A stretch of DNA of 64,000 nt from Bacillus sp. UNC438CL73TsuS30. GTDB lineage: Bacteria; Bacillota; Bacilli; Bacillales; Cytobacillaceae. Where the stretch lies: NCBI RefSeq assembly GCF_000482325.1, contig NZ_KI535295.1, positions 1,357,999 to 1,421,998 on the forward strand. Direction: 5' to 3'. A program made the position numbers and the translations under genes. The notes below the pieces were generated by a model. The model saw only the letters and a program-made list of their open reading frames with translations, searched no databases and was not told where the DNA came from. Shown piece by piece: positions 32,779 through 40,896 of the stretch (its first letter is position 1; every line of letters begins with the position of its first letter).

Positions 32779-32952
32779 TCAAAATCGAACCGGTGCCTGA
32801 ATGGGCACAGCAAAATAAGGAAAGTGGTGTCCAAGGTGAACATAAGGATGTTGAGGATGGTAGTGATGATACAATGACAATGGATATCCATATCCCATGT
32901 GGGTTCCAATAAAAGGATATGTCATATATCCTGTTCCATAAGGATGATACAT
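32779..32952 (-). CDS. His/Tyr/Pro-rich small protein, spore-coat-like (57 aa)
   Basis: MYHPYGTGYMTYPFIGTHMG, then a His-rich stretch YHHYHPQHPYVHLGHHFPYF, ending QAPVRF. The composition resembles small coat proteins of Bacillus spores, and it sits next to the sporulation yjcZ genes. AGGTGA precedes the ATG by about seven bases. After the TGA stop the same frame stays open with another His/Tyr-containing stretch (TEHSLHEHDVYSNPMVMY), so an original longer protein with a nonsense change is possible. Confidence 0.55.
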   Translation of the reverse strand: MYHPYGTGYMTYPFIGTHMGYGYPLSLYHHYHPQHPYVHLGHHFPYFAVPIQAPVRF

Positions 32953-33206
32953 AGATTTTCACCTGCATTTTTAAAGGAAATTGTCTAACTCATTACATGT
33001 TATGGTCTGTAACGTGAAAAGAGCTTATCATTATTCAAATTAGGTTATTACCTAGTTAACATTACTTTAATGTCTTTCCCCAGAACATTAAAAACTGGCT
33101 TTTTTGGCCCGCAAATTAAATTAAATGGACCAGTAGAACCGCCCCGGTGGTTCTAACATGTTATAATGGATCATTATGCTATTACACGTTTTAAAGGGGG
33201 ATTTTT

Positions 33207-34100
33207 ATGAAAAAAATTTTAGCCAGCTCTTTCATCGCATCGGCAATTTTTACGAGTGGTGTTTTATCCGATGCAAATGTTTTAAGCTCTAAGGTTTTAG
33301 GAGTATCTGCAGTTGAAGCAGCTACAACTACAACCTATAAAACAACAGAAAATTTAAATTTACGTAAAGGACCAGGAACAAAATACTCTCGTGTTCTAGT
33401 CATGCCAAAAGGAAAGACGGTTACATATATTTCAAAAAGTGGCAGTTGGTATAAAGTTAAATATAAGAGTTACATAGGGTACGCAAGTTCAACATATCTT
33501 AAAAAAGTTAGTACACAGGCAGTCAAAACGGTAAAATTAAACGTGCCATATGTTAGTCAATTAACACCGACCTATGCTCCATTTGGTTGTGAAGGTGCTA
33601 GTTTATTAATGGCTTTAAAATATAAAGGGTATACCAGTCAAAGTTTAAAAACATTGCTTGATAAAATGCCAAAAAACAAGAATAATCCGTACCTTGGATA
33701 TGCAGGTACGCCATACAAAAATGTAAATGGTGTATTTCAATCTATTTTCCCCAAACCTTTAACCAATTTTGGCCGAAATTATAGTAGTAAAGTTGTGAAT
33801 GCAACAGGGTTTACAACGACTCAATTAAGACAAGAGCTAGATAAAGGAAATCCAGCAGTTGTATACGTTACCTTAAATTTTGCCAAACCAACATGGGCTA
33901 AGTGGTACATGGGAAGTGCAGGAAAGGTAAATATGGTTGACAATATGCACGTCGTAACATTGATCGGGTACAATAAAAGTACAGGTAGTTACTATGTGGC
34001 AGATCCAAACAGTAAAAGCACAAACAATAAATATTGGGTAAGTAAAAGTGTTTTTGAAAGATCCTATAATGCTTTAAAATTTGCAGTTGTAGTACGATAA
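33207..34100 (+). CDS. secreted SH3 plus C39-like cysteine peptidase
   Basis: A 297-residue exported protein. The N-terminal 40 residues form a signal peptide region ending near AVEAA. A bacterial SH3 domain follows (about 42-100; TTENLNLRKGPGTKYSRV, GSWYKVKYKSYIGYAS). A C39-family peptidase_C39_2 domain (about 110-297) has the catalytic Cys in APFGCEGASLLMAL, His in NMHVVTLIGYN and Asp/Asn in YVADPNSK. It probably acts on or at the cell wall. AAAGGGGGA lies before the ATG. Confidence 0.88.
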   Translation: MKKILASSFIASAIFTSGVLSDANVLSSKVLGVSAVEAATTTTYKTTENLNLRKGPGTKYSRVLVMPKGKTVTYISKSGSWYKVKYKSYIGYASSTYLKKVSTQAVKTVKLNVPYVSQLTPTYAPFGCEGASLLMALKYKGYTSQSLKTLLDKMPKNKNNPYLGYAGTPYKNVNGVFQSIFPKPLTNFGRNYSSKVVNATGFTTTQLRQELDKGNPAVVYVTLNFAKPTWAKWYMGSAGKVNMVDNMHVVTLIGYNKSTGSYYVADPNSKSTNNKYWVSKSVFERSYNALKFAVVVR

Positions 34101-34137
34101 TGAATTTAAAAGAATAGGGTGATGAATATTATGACAT

Positions 34138-34170
34138 AAAAAATCCTCTCAAGTTTTTCTTGAAAGGATC
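34138..34170 (-). terminator. terminator for the 45-aa membrane protein gene
   Basis: On the minus strand, CCTTTCAAG/CTTGAGAGG stem with an AAAAA loop, followed by ATTTTTT. It also separates the gene from the C39 peptidase gene. Confidence 0.75.
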
Positions 34171-34306
34171 ACGTTTGCTTTGCGTTTTCAAGTTGTGATT
34201 TAATTTGGTTATTTTGAGATATTATGACACTGCTAAAAATTATTGTTGCTACAAAGCCTAAAAGTGAAAAAAAGACAGTAACTGCCAAATTTGTATTATC
34301 ACGCAT
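34169..34306 (-). CDS. one-helix membrane protein (45 aa)
   Basis: MRDNTNLAVTVFFSLLGFVA then TIIFSSVIISQNNQIKSQLE. One membrane helix followed by a short hydrophilic, coil-prone tail. A very strong AAAGGAGG ribosome-binding site and a dedicated terminator support real expression. No family is recognised. Confidence 0.65.
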   Translation of the reverse strand: MRDNTNLAVTVFFSLLGFVATIIFSSVIISQNNQIKSQLENAKQT

Positions 34307-34403
34307 AACAGAACCTCCTTTTAGCAATAGATATAGTTTGTATAAAAAAACATTTATTATTCGTAATGCATATTTCGATGATAATGTGCATTAGAAGAAA
34401 TAG

Positions 34404-34455
34404 TGTTTGTTCAACGGGAGCTGTCATTAAGAAGCTTTTCTTATGTGTTTAAACT
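34404..34455 (+). repeat. R1 repeat, short copy
   Basis: GTTCAACGGGAGCTGTCATT, AAGAAGCTTTTCTTATG, then TTTAAAC. The right end is missing. The rest of 34307-34802 holds a hairpin AAAAAAGTGATG/CATCACTTTTTT (34478-34510) and a minus-strand frame of about 24 codons (GNSVDAVLNYISKALKIML, stop near 34668) that may be a gene remnant. Confidence 0.55.
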
Positions 34456-34802
34456 TTGTAAAGTTTTAGTAGACCCCAAAAAAGTGATGTATTAATATCA
34501 TCACTTTTTTGTCATGTAGTAAAAGTAAGTTATTTACAGCTACTGTCCTTAAATGCCGGTACTTTTCCGCATTGGAAGTAGATTCTTCTCCTGGTTATGG
34601 GTTATGTTCCTTACGAGCAGCACGTTACGAACCTTAAAGTTGTCGAATCCAACTAATTAAAATCTAACATTATTTTTAATGCTTTCGAAATATAATTTAA
34701 AACTGCATCAACAGAATTGCCGGCATCTTTCTATGTAAGTTCCGAAACTTAAGCCACTTGACTCAACGATCTGTTTTATTTATTTGATAACACTTCAATA
34801 TT

Positions 34803-35192
34803 TTATTTTGAAAAATATTGTTCCATACCAGCCACGTCAGAAAGGTAAGTATCTATTTTTGTAATAAGTTCAGATTCAATGGTTAGTACCGTCGCTAATT
34901 CTTCTTCTAGGACACGACCATCGTCTGAGACAGCTGAATTGTGTAGTGATAAGGTCAGCCCAAATTGACCCACAAGTATTCCATGAAGTTGTGTACATAC
35001 TTTTCCATCTACAATTGACTTGACACGATTGATAACAGCATCTATTCCTTCAGCCGTCCCCGAAATGGCTCCGTTGCCTGGTAGGGTCCATTTCACAGAT
35101 GGATCTAATAACTTTCGAATTCCTTCCCAATTGTGAGCATTGTACGCAGCCAGAAATTGTTCTCCAATTTCAATGTTTGAATGATTAAGCAT
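34803..35192 (-). CDS. SnoaL-like / NTF2-fold protein
   Basis: A 129-residue protein of the ketosteroid-isomerase/SnoaL superfamily: EIGEQFLAAYNAHNWEGIRK, then DPSVKWTLPGNGAISGTAEG and a final strand-rich half with TIESELITKIDTYLSD. Members are small enzymes or ligand-binding proteins. The activity is not predictable. AGGAGG lies eight bases before the ATG. It is divergent from the LysR gene at 35358, which probably controls it. Confidence 0.82.
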   Translation of the reverse strand: MLNHSNIEIGEQFLAAYNAHNWEGIRKLLDPSVKWTLPGNGAISGTAEGIDAVINRVKSIVDGKVCTQLHGILVGQFGLTLSLHNSAVSDDGRVLEEELATVLTIESELITKIDTYLSDVAGMEQYFSK

Positions 35193-35357
35193 ATTTTACC
35201 TCCTAATAAATTCCTTGATAACTTTATAGGGCAGATGAGCCAAAATGTTCCTTTTTGGTGTGCCTGCTAAAATTGTACACTCCGACAATCATCATGTAAA
35301 ATGAACATAAATGATATATAGATTCGTTTTTAATGATAATAATGTGAGGGGTCAGAA

Positions 35358-36218
35358 ATGGACATCAATGAGTTACGAATTTTCCTGGCTGTTGCAAGTG
35401 AGGGAAGTATTACAAAAGCCGCTCAAATACTCGGCTATGTACAGTCAAACGTTACTGCAAGGGTGCAGCAATTAGAAGCGGAGTTGAATACGCAACTTTT
35501 TTATCGCCAACGTGGGATGTTATTAACGCCTGCAGGTGAGAAGTTATTGAGTTATGCAGAGCAAATTATCCATTTACATGAAGAGGCACATAAAGCTCTA
35601 AATGATTCAACAGAACCCATTGGTCGTCTCATGCTTGGCGCCACTCATACCGCCTCTGCGATGTATCTTCCTTCCATACTAGCTAATTACTTTAAACTTT
35701 ATCCAAAAGTAGAGTTATCGTTAATGACCGATTATTCAGCTGAATTGGTGGAAAAGATTCGTAATTTTCAACTTCAGGGTGCATTTGTAAAATCGGAACT
35801 GAATGAGGAAAGCATCGTGCAGGAGCTTATATTTGAAGAACAACTCGTATTAATCAGTGCTCCAGAGATGAAAAATATTGAAGAAGTATGTCATCTACCT
35901 TTTCTCATGAATACAAAAGGTTGTCCACATCGAGACCAACTTGAAACTTGGTTGAAAACAATAGGGATTGGTAAAATTCGATATTTAGAATTCAATCATC
36001 CCGATGCTATTATTCAAGGTGTGATTTCTGGACTTGGAGCCTCTTTAGTGCCAAAGTCTTCGATTCTATCACTTGAAATAAAAGGGTTAGTACGTTCTTT
36101 CGAAATTCCAGAACAATACAGCACCGCCAAAACCTTTTTCATTCGACACAAAGATAGTTTAATGACAAGCGCACTTTCAAAATTTATTGAGATGTTAAAA
36201 CAAAGTTCTCAATATTAA
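35358..36218 (+). CDS. LysR-family transcriptional regulator
   Basis: A 286-residue LysR regulator. The N-terminal winged helix is intact (IFLAVASEGSITKAAQILGY, QSNVTARVQQLEAELNTQLF, 1-60), and the substrate-binding domain follows (GRLMLGATHTASAMYLPSIL from about 95). GAGGGGT lies before the ATG. It is divergent from the SnoaL-like gene with a 165-base spacer. R1 follows 23 bases after the stop. Confidence 0.92.
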   Translation: MDINELRIFLAVASEGSITKAAQILGYVQSNVTARVQQLEAELNTQLFYRQRGMLLTPAGEKLLSYAEQIIHLHEEAHKALNDSTEPIGRLMLGATHTASAMYLPSILANYFKLYPKVELSLMTDYSAELVEKIRNFQLQGAFVKSELNEESIVQELIFEEQLVLISAPEMKNIEEVCHLPFLMNTKGCPHRDQLETWLKTIGIGKIRYLEFNHPDAIIQGVISGLGASLVPKSSILSLEIKGLVRSFEIPEQYSTAKTFFIRHKDSLMTSALSKFIEMLKQSSQY

Positions 36219-36240
36219 TGGCTCCTTATAAAGGGAGAAT

Positions 36241-36325
36241 CCTTATTCAACGAGTGCAAGACTTAAAGATCCAGCTGCCAATTGGCAGCTTTTCTTTTTG
36301 CACTAAAGGGGCATGTCAGTGGTAC
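36241..36325 (+). repeat. R1 intergenic repeat, last copy seen
   Basis: TTCAACGAGTGCAAGACTTA, hairpin CAGCTGCCAATTGGCAGCTT then TTCTTTTT, right end CACTAAAGGGGCATGTCAGT. This is the rightmost copy; none were seen from 36.4 to 64 kb. Confidence 0.82.
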
Positions 36326-36528
36326 AGGGAAGTGAAAAAAGGCTATTTTATAAATAGATATATTACACAAGTAATACTTCTTCCAGTAACTAGGGCTTGA
36401 GCGAAGCAGAAAGGGTCCCTGAACCTTATATTTTCAAGGACCAAGTGGTACAATACAGCGAAACCCCCAGCAATTTCACCTGCAGGGAGAGAGGCATCTC
36501 TCCGATTTCATCCAAAAATAACGTACCC

Positions 36529-37413
36529 TAAACTGGTATCCGGATGAAGAAAGGGCCAGGGCCATCAACTTTTCAGAAATGTCGCTGCCGATCTCTTCTA
36601 TCATCATGTCTCCTTTAGCAGGCTGGATGATTCATGATGTTTATTTTACAAGGGATTCCTCCATTGATTTTAGCGGTTGTTTTCTACTTTTTGGCCCCAG
36701 ACTCTCCGGCCAAGGACCGCATGCTCTCAAAGGAAGAGCGAGAGTATCTGCTAGAGAATAAGTCAACAGCGGTAAAAGAGAAGGGTTCACTTTTAGAGGT
36801 CATTAGCAATCCGAAAATTTGGGTGTTTTCAATTATTTATTTCCTTTGGATCACGGGATTATATAGCTTCGGTCTTTGGATGCCGAGTCTGATGAAACAG
36901 TTAAGCAGTATGGGAATTCAAGCGATTGGCTTTCTTTCCGCCATCCCATTTATTCTTGCCGCCATCGCCATGTACGTCAATGCGAGTTGGTCTGATCGCC
37001 GCGGCGGGAACCGTAGCTTATTTGTAGCCATTCCCTTACTGATTGGAGGATTAGCTCTCATTATTGAACATTTTATTGGGTTAAGTCTTGTGGCCAACCT
37101 TATTGTGCTATGCGTAGCAGGTATCGGTATATGCGCCGCCATGGGACCTTGGTGGGCATGGGCGATGTCATTTGTGCCGCGTGATCAAGCAGGGACTGCT
37201 AATGGTCTTATCAATCTGTGCGGGAATTTCGGGGGAATCGTGGGCCCGATCGTTGTTGGTGCGGTTGCTCGTGATGGCAATTTGATCAATGGTTTTTATA
37301 TCTTAGGTTTTGCGATGGTCGTGGGTGCGCTCCTTGCCGCCTTTGTTGCAGGGCGCTTTAGAGTTAGCCATTCCGCAGAACAGGAAACGAGCGGGAAACC
37401 TGTTCAAGCGTAA
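36529..37413 (+). pseudogene. MFS transporter (ACS type), 5'-truncated and frameshifted
   Basis: WYPDEERARAINFSEMSLPI at 36533 onward matches the mid-N-terminal part of anion:cation-symporter MFS proteins. The frame then shifts near 36630 and continues as MMFILQGIPPLILAVVFYF, to give the complete C-terminal half (ASWSDRRGGNRSLF, then GPWWAWAMSFVPRDQAGTAN and GLINLCGNFGGIVGP). The first four helices are missing and no start exists. Hexuronate/phthalate-type carboxylates are typical substrates of the family. A weak terminator is at 37439-37470. Confidence 0.82.
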
Positions 37414-37608
37414 GGAATAAATGAAGGATCTTAAAGTAGGCGTGCCTTGACTATGGGCATGCTTATTTTTATTGGAGGGTGAACTGATAGAAAAATACAA
37501 AAAGGAAGGTTATCTTGTATTTTATTGGAATTTACAAGATTTACTTCGGTAGTCCAAATATTTTATGATAGTTGGAAAAATGGCTGACAAAAGACGGAGG
37601 TTTTAGAG

Positions 37609-37836
37609 ATGGAAGAAATATTAGAAAAAATTCTTTCAGATATCCAAAATACAAATGTCAGGCTAGAAAATTTGGAGACAGTTCATGAGGATTTAGCTGC
37701 AGAACAGGGAATAATCAAGAAGTGTCTTGAAACTTTGGATAAAGGTCAAGAGAAATTTACCGTCGGACAAGGTGAATTAAAACTCAATATGAGTGATTTG
37801 GGATTAATCGGGGTGAACCGTACCATAAGTAAATGA
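37609..37836 (+). CDS. small coiled-coil protein, C-terminus replaced by an R2 repeat (75 aa)
   Basis: A strong GGAGG precedes ATG 37609. Residues 1-60 form a heptad-type helix (ILEKILSDIQNTNVRLENLE, then AAEQGIIKKCLETLDKGQEK). The last ten residues (LIGVNRTISK) and the stop are encoded by the right half of an R2 repeat, so the natural C-terminus was lost. Similar helical proteins are longer. A terminator follows at 37845-37876. Confidence 0.55.
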   Translation: MEEILEKILSDIQNTNVRLENLETVHEDLAAEQGIIKKCLETLDKGQEKFTVGQGELKLNMSDLGLIGVNRTISK

Positions 37837-37842
37837 GGGTTA
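37811..37842 (+). repeat. R2 hairpin repeat, right half
   Basis: GGTGAACCGTACCATAAGTA then AATGAGGGTT is almost identical to 39466-39495 in the full copy. The CCTCATTTA left arm is missing. It overlaps the end of the coiled-coil gene. Confidence 0.75.
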
Positions 37843-37844
37843 AA

Positions 37845-37876
37845 ACAAATGCCGTCAAAATAACGGCATTTGTTTT
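37845..37876 (+). terminator. terminator
   Basis: ACAAATGCCG/CGGCATTTGT perfect 10-bp stem followed by TTT. Confidence 0.8.
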
Positions 37877-38045
37877 GGGTAAATTGTTTAGAAATGTTTA
37901 ACTTAAATAATTTCAATACTTTACCATAATTTACTATAAAATTAACTAAAATTCACTTTTTTGGGAGATCGCTTTTCAAATTATATAATAAATAATATGA
38001 TAGGGTTAGAGATTTACATATTTTAGACGAAGAGAAGGGATTTAT

Positions 38046-39401
38046 ATTTTTAACATACTAAAGGATACAATACTTTTAAAAGAAAATGATAACTCGGCTA
38101 ATACATTCATTTATTATGTAGCTATCTCTTTCTTTTTGTTAATTCCATTTGCATTCGTTGGAGCATTTAATAATGTTTCATTTTTGATTTCGTTCGCTTT
38201 TTCCGGAGTGTTTTTCACTCTATATGACATGTTAACTAAAAAAAGTGGCTTAATGTTATTTTTAGGAATATTATTTACGATAACAATCCCTCAAATTCTT
38301 CAATTGAAAGTCATACATAGAATTTTAATTGAGATATTGATGAAGATAAACGATACTTTCACGCTTGCAATAAGCTCATCATCGATAAGTAATGCTTTAA
38401 CGATTGCAAGTTTAGGACTTGTTTTATTTAGTTTGTCGAGCAAAAATCGAGAAATAAAAGAAATTGGCAATGAGAACAAGAGACTAAATGAAGCAATTGA
38501 AATTCAAAAAGAGTGGACAATAAGGTTTGAACAAATTAACCAACTTGAAGAGATAGAAGAACAGATAAATGAGCTCACAGAAATTATTAAAAGTGAGCAA
38601 GACCCATTAATATTGTCAAAATCATATGCTATGCGTAGTAATGGTTATAGAGAAATTAATTTACTAGATAAAGCCCTAGAGGACGCTGAGAAATCTATAA
38701 CATATAATCCTAACTATCATATTGCATATGTTTTACGAGGAAATGTTTATAAAAGTATGGGAAAACAAGAAGAAGCGATAAAAGATTGTACAAAAGCAAT
38801 AGAGGTTAACCCAGATTATGCGGAGGCATATAACAGTCGAGGAATTGTTTATAAAAGTATGGGAAAACAAGAAGAAGCGATAAAAGATTATACAAAAGCA
38901 ATTGATGTTAACCCCAATTATGCGAAGGCATATTACAATCGAGGAAATGCTTACAATAGTATGGGAAAACAAGAAGAGGCGATAGAAGATTATACAAAAG
39001 CAATTGATGTTAACCCCAATTATGCGAAGGCATATTACAATCGAGGAAATGCTTACAATAGCATGGGAAAACAAGAAGAAGCCATAAAGGACTATACAAA
39101 GGCGATAGAGGTTAACCCAGATTATGCGATGGCATATAACAATCGAGGAAATGTTTATAATATTATGGGAAAACAAGAAGGAGCAATAAAGGATTTTACA
39201 AAGGCGATACAGGTTAACCCAGATTATGCGGTGGCATATAAAAATCGAGGAAATGTTTATAAAAGTATGGGAAAACAAGAAGAAGCCATAAAAGACTATA
39301 CAAAGGCGATAGAATTGGACCAAGAGTATAAACCTAAGCTTGAGCTAATTATTAATATGATAAAAGATAGTACTGACGAAGTAGCAATAGGAAAAGCTTA
39401 A
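38046..39401 (+). CDS. membrane-anchored TPR-repeat protein
   Basis: The open frame reaches upstream of the first standard start (TTG 38136) and reads FNILKDTILLKENDNSANTF before the first membrane segment. An ATT at 38046 lies five bases after AGAAGGGA and is the likely start. Three hydrophobic segments occupy about residues 28-125, then a coiled coil (about 135-185), then about seven TPR motifs (about 190-430) with repeats of the type AYNSRGIVYKSMGKQEEAIK. TPRs mediate protein contacts. The partner is unknown. The nearly identical repeats make copy-number change likely. Confidence 0.75.
   Translation: MFNILKDTILLKENDNSANTFIYYVAISFFLLIPFAFVGAFNNVSFLISFAFSGVFFTLYDMLTKKSGLMLFLGILFTITIPQILQLKVIHRILIEILMKINDTFTLAISSSSISNALTIASLGLVLFSLSSKNREIKEIGNENKRLNEAIEIQKEWTIRFEQINQLEEIEEQINELTEIIKSEQDPLILSKSYAMRSNGYREINLLDKALEDAEKSITYNPNYHIAYVLRGNVYKSMGKQEEAIKDCTKAIEVNPDYAEAYNSRGIVYKSMGKQEEAIKDYTKAIDVNPNYAKAYYNRGNAYNSMGKQEEAIEDYTKAIDVNPNYAKAYYNRGNAYNSMGKQEEAIKDYTKAIEVNPDYAMAYNNRGNVYNIMGKQEGAIKDFTKAIQVNPDYAVAYKNRGNVYKSMGKQEEAIKDYTKAIELDQEYKPKLELIINMIKDSTDEVAIGKA
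38739..39330 (+). repeat. 102-bp tandem DNA repeat encoding TPRs
   Basis: About 5.8 units of 102 bp (34 codons), each containing TATGGGAAAACAAGAAG, with neighbouring units nearly identical; the third and fourth share over 90 contiguous matching bases. Codon-level identity beyond what the protein requires points to recent unit duplication. Confidence 0.85.
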
Positions 39402-39442
39402 TTGTATATTTTTAATCACATAATAAAAGAGTACGATTTTTC

Positions 39443-39495
39443 AAACCTCATTTAGATACATCACGGGGAACCGTACCATAAGTAAATGAGGGTTT
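39443..39495 (+). repeat. R2 hairpin repeat, complete copy
   Basis: AAACCTCATTTA (39443-39454) pairs with TAAATGAGGGTTT (39483-39495), enclosing a second stem ACGG/CCGT. It could be a transcription terminator for the TPR gene, but the same sequence recurs at unrelated sites. Confidence 0.8.
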
Positions 39496-39932
39496 TATCC
39501 ATATGCCTCTCCTTAAGTTTGGGGAGGCAAAGTTCTCTAAATAGAATTAGAAATGATATGAATGATATTGTCTTAATATAATGAAATAGATTGACAAAAT
39601 TAGTAACTCTATTAAACTAAGAGTAGTTCTGTCGTTAAATTATTCCTAAATGTCTTTTTATATTAGCTACCCCGAAATTTTTTGAAGCCTCAAAAAACCT
39701 CTTTTTTTTTCACTCGCATTAAAACTCATTAATTTTAAAAATCGCGCTTGAATTTCAAATCAAAATCGTGGCGTCCAATATATATGCAGCCCATGATGTC
39801 GACCTTCTTATTAAAAAGTTTCCAATTAAGTTAAGCCATTTAGATTAACTGTATAATTTGGGGCGTTCATCCACTAAATTTCTTGAAACGATTTATCAGT
39901 AATTATGACTGTTGGATATGAGGAGGGGTGCT
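39496..39932. other. non-coding gap with a promoter-like sequence
   Basis: No gene was seen. TTGACA (39591-39596) and TAAACT (39613-39618) are 16 bases apart and resemble a sigma-A promoter pointing right, about 300 bases before the nuclease-fold gene. A T-tract (39701-39710) after an imperfect inverted repeat could end a short transcript. Confidence 0.4.
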
Positions 39933-40610
39933 ATGGGATTTGAAGAAGAATACCATGCTTTTATGAATGCTCACTTGCAGGCAAGAACAGGTGAACGGCT
40001 GAGGCGTTTACAAGAAGGTCATAAACAAGCTGAAATGTTGTTTTTGAAGCAAGTGTGGTGGCCTTTATTTTACCATTTCAAGTATCTTCATCCAGAATAT
40101 GAAGTCGATGATTTTAAGGATGGCAAAAGGTATTTGGATTTTGCTTATATTCGTCCCGCTATCCGGATTTGCTTTGAGGTTGACGGTTATGGACCTCACT
40201 TAAGGAACATAAGCAGATGGCAATTTTCCGACAACCTGGAACGCCAAAACCAGTTGGTGATTGACGGATGGACTGTGATTCGCTTTTCTTATGACCAAGT
40301 AAAAGAGAAGCCTCGTCGATGCCAACAGATTGTTCAGCAAGTGATTGGCCAATGGCTAGGTGATGTACTCGACCAAACATCTTTGTCCTTTTTCGAAAGG
40401 GAAGTGCTTCGGCTAACGATTCGAAAAGGAGAAGCCATATCCCCTAAAGAGGTCGGGAAGTATTTGGAGCTAAGTGACAAGACGGTAAAAAAAGTACTAT
40501 CTCAATTAGTCGATAAAAAGTTGTTGATACCCGCATCGGGGGTTAAAAGAGTCCGCACTTATCAGTTGGGAGATCAAGTAAAGCACCAAATCACTCAACT
40601 TGATAAATAG
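39933..40610 (+). CDS. DUF559/Vsr-like nuclease-fold protein with C-terminal winged helix
   Basis: A 225-residue protein. Residues about 1-55 are helical and basic (ARTGERLRRLQEGHKQAEML). The central part carries a PD-(D/E)XK-like core: RYLDFAYIRPAIRICFEVDG (D then E-V-D) and VIDGWTVIRFSYDQVKEKP with a terminal helix. The last 60 residues are a winged helix (ISPKEVGKYLELSDKTVKKV, then VDKKLLIPASG). Related multi-copy proteins in Bacilli are often labelled DNA-binding response regulator, without a receiver domain. GAGGAGGGG lies before ATG 39933. Its stop is followed by R3 palindromes, an association seen three times here. Confidence 0.75.
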   Translation: MGFEEEYHAFMNAHLQARTGERLRRLQEGHKQAEMLFLKQVWWPLFYHFKYLHPEYEVDDFKDGKRYLDFAYIRPAIRICFEVDGYGPHLRNISRWQFSDNLERQNQLVIDGWTVIRFSYDQVKEKPRRCQQIVQQVIGQWLGDVLDQTSLSFFEREVLRLTIRKGEAISPKEVGKYLELSDKTVKKVLSQLVDKKLLIPASGVKRVRTYQLGDQVKHQITQLDK

Positions 40611-40611
40611 T

Positions 40612-40807
40612 CGGAAAAATCCTGTTAATTTATAAATAATAAAAATAATGGTTTAAATAAACGGAGAAATCCGCCTATTGACTCAAAAAACGTGAAAATT
40701 GGGGATTTTCCTTTGAATAATCGGAAATCTACCCTTATTTACCCCGGAAAAATCCCCATTTAGCAAATAACCGGAAATCTCCGTTTATTTTAATTTTGCT
40801 AGTTACT
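40612..40807 (+). repeat. R3 palindrome array, copy A
   Basis: Directly after the nuclease-fold gene. Palindromes: AATAAACGGA/TCCGCCTATT (40656-40679), AATAA/TTATT around CGGAAATCTACC (40716-40739), and AAATAACCGGA/TCCGTTTATTT (40765-40790); the fourth, nearest the gene, is degraded. GGGGATTTTCC (40701-40711) and GGAAAAATCCCC (40746-40757) form a longer-range stem. It ends at GCTAGTTACTTAA, as do the other copies. Confidence 0.8.
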
Positions 40808-40842
40808 TAAACTTTGATTTTAGCATTCTCAAAATTCAAGAG

Positions 40843-40896
40843 AACCTCATTTATCTGCGTTACGCTGAACCGAATCATAAGTAGAGGCAGTGTTTT
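40843..40896 (+). repeat. R2 hairpin repeat, degraded copy
   Basis: AACCTCATTTATCTGCGTTA, then CGCTGAACCGAATCATAAGT and AGAGGCAGTGTTTT, aligning with the full R2 at 39443 with several changes. Confidence 0.6.

Noticed and set aside
32700..32968. Two 69-codon minus-strand frames overlapping the His/Tyr-rich gene
   Set aside because: They lie in other frames of the same stretch. The 57-aa frame has the better ribosome-binding site and a more coherent composition.
564..36325. R1 repeats as a CRISPR array
   Set aside because: Copies are spaced by whole genes, vary in sequence, have terminator-like hairpins, and no cas genes are present.
36218..36400. 60-codon plus-strand frame after the LysR gene
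   Set aside because: Most of it is translated R1 repeat.
38733..39323. Open 196-codon frame on the minus strand across the TPR repeats
   Set aside because: It is the antisense of the 102-bp tandem repeat, with Phe/Ile/Ser/Cys-rich periodic sequence, and has no ribosome-binding site.
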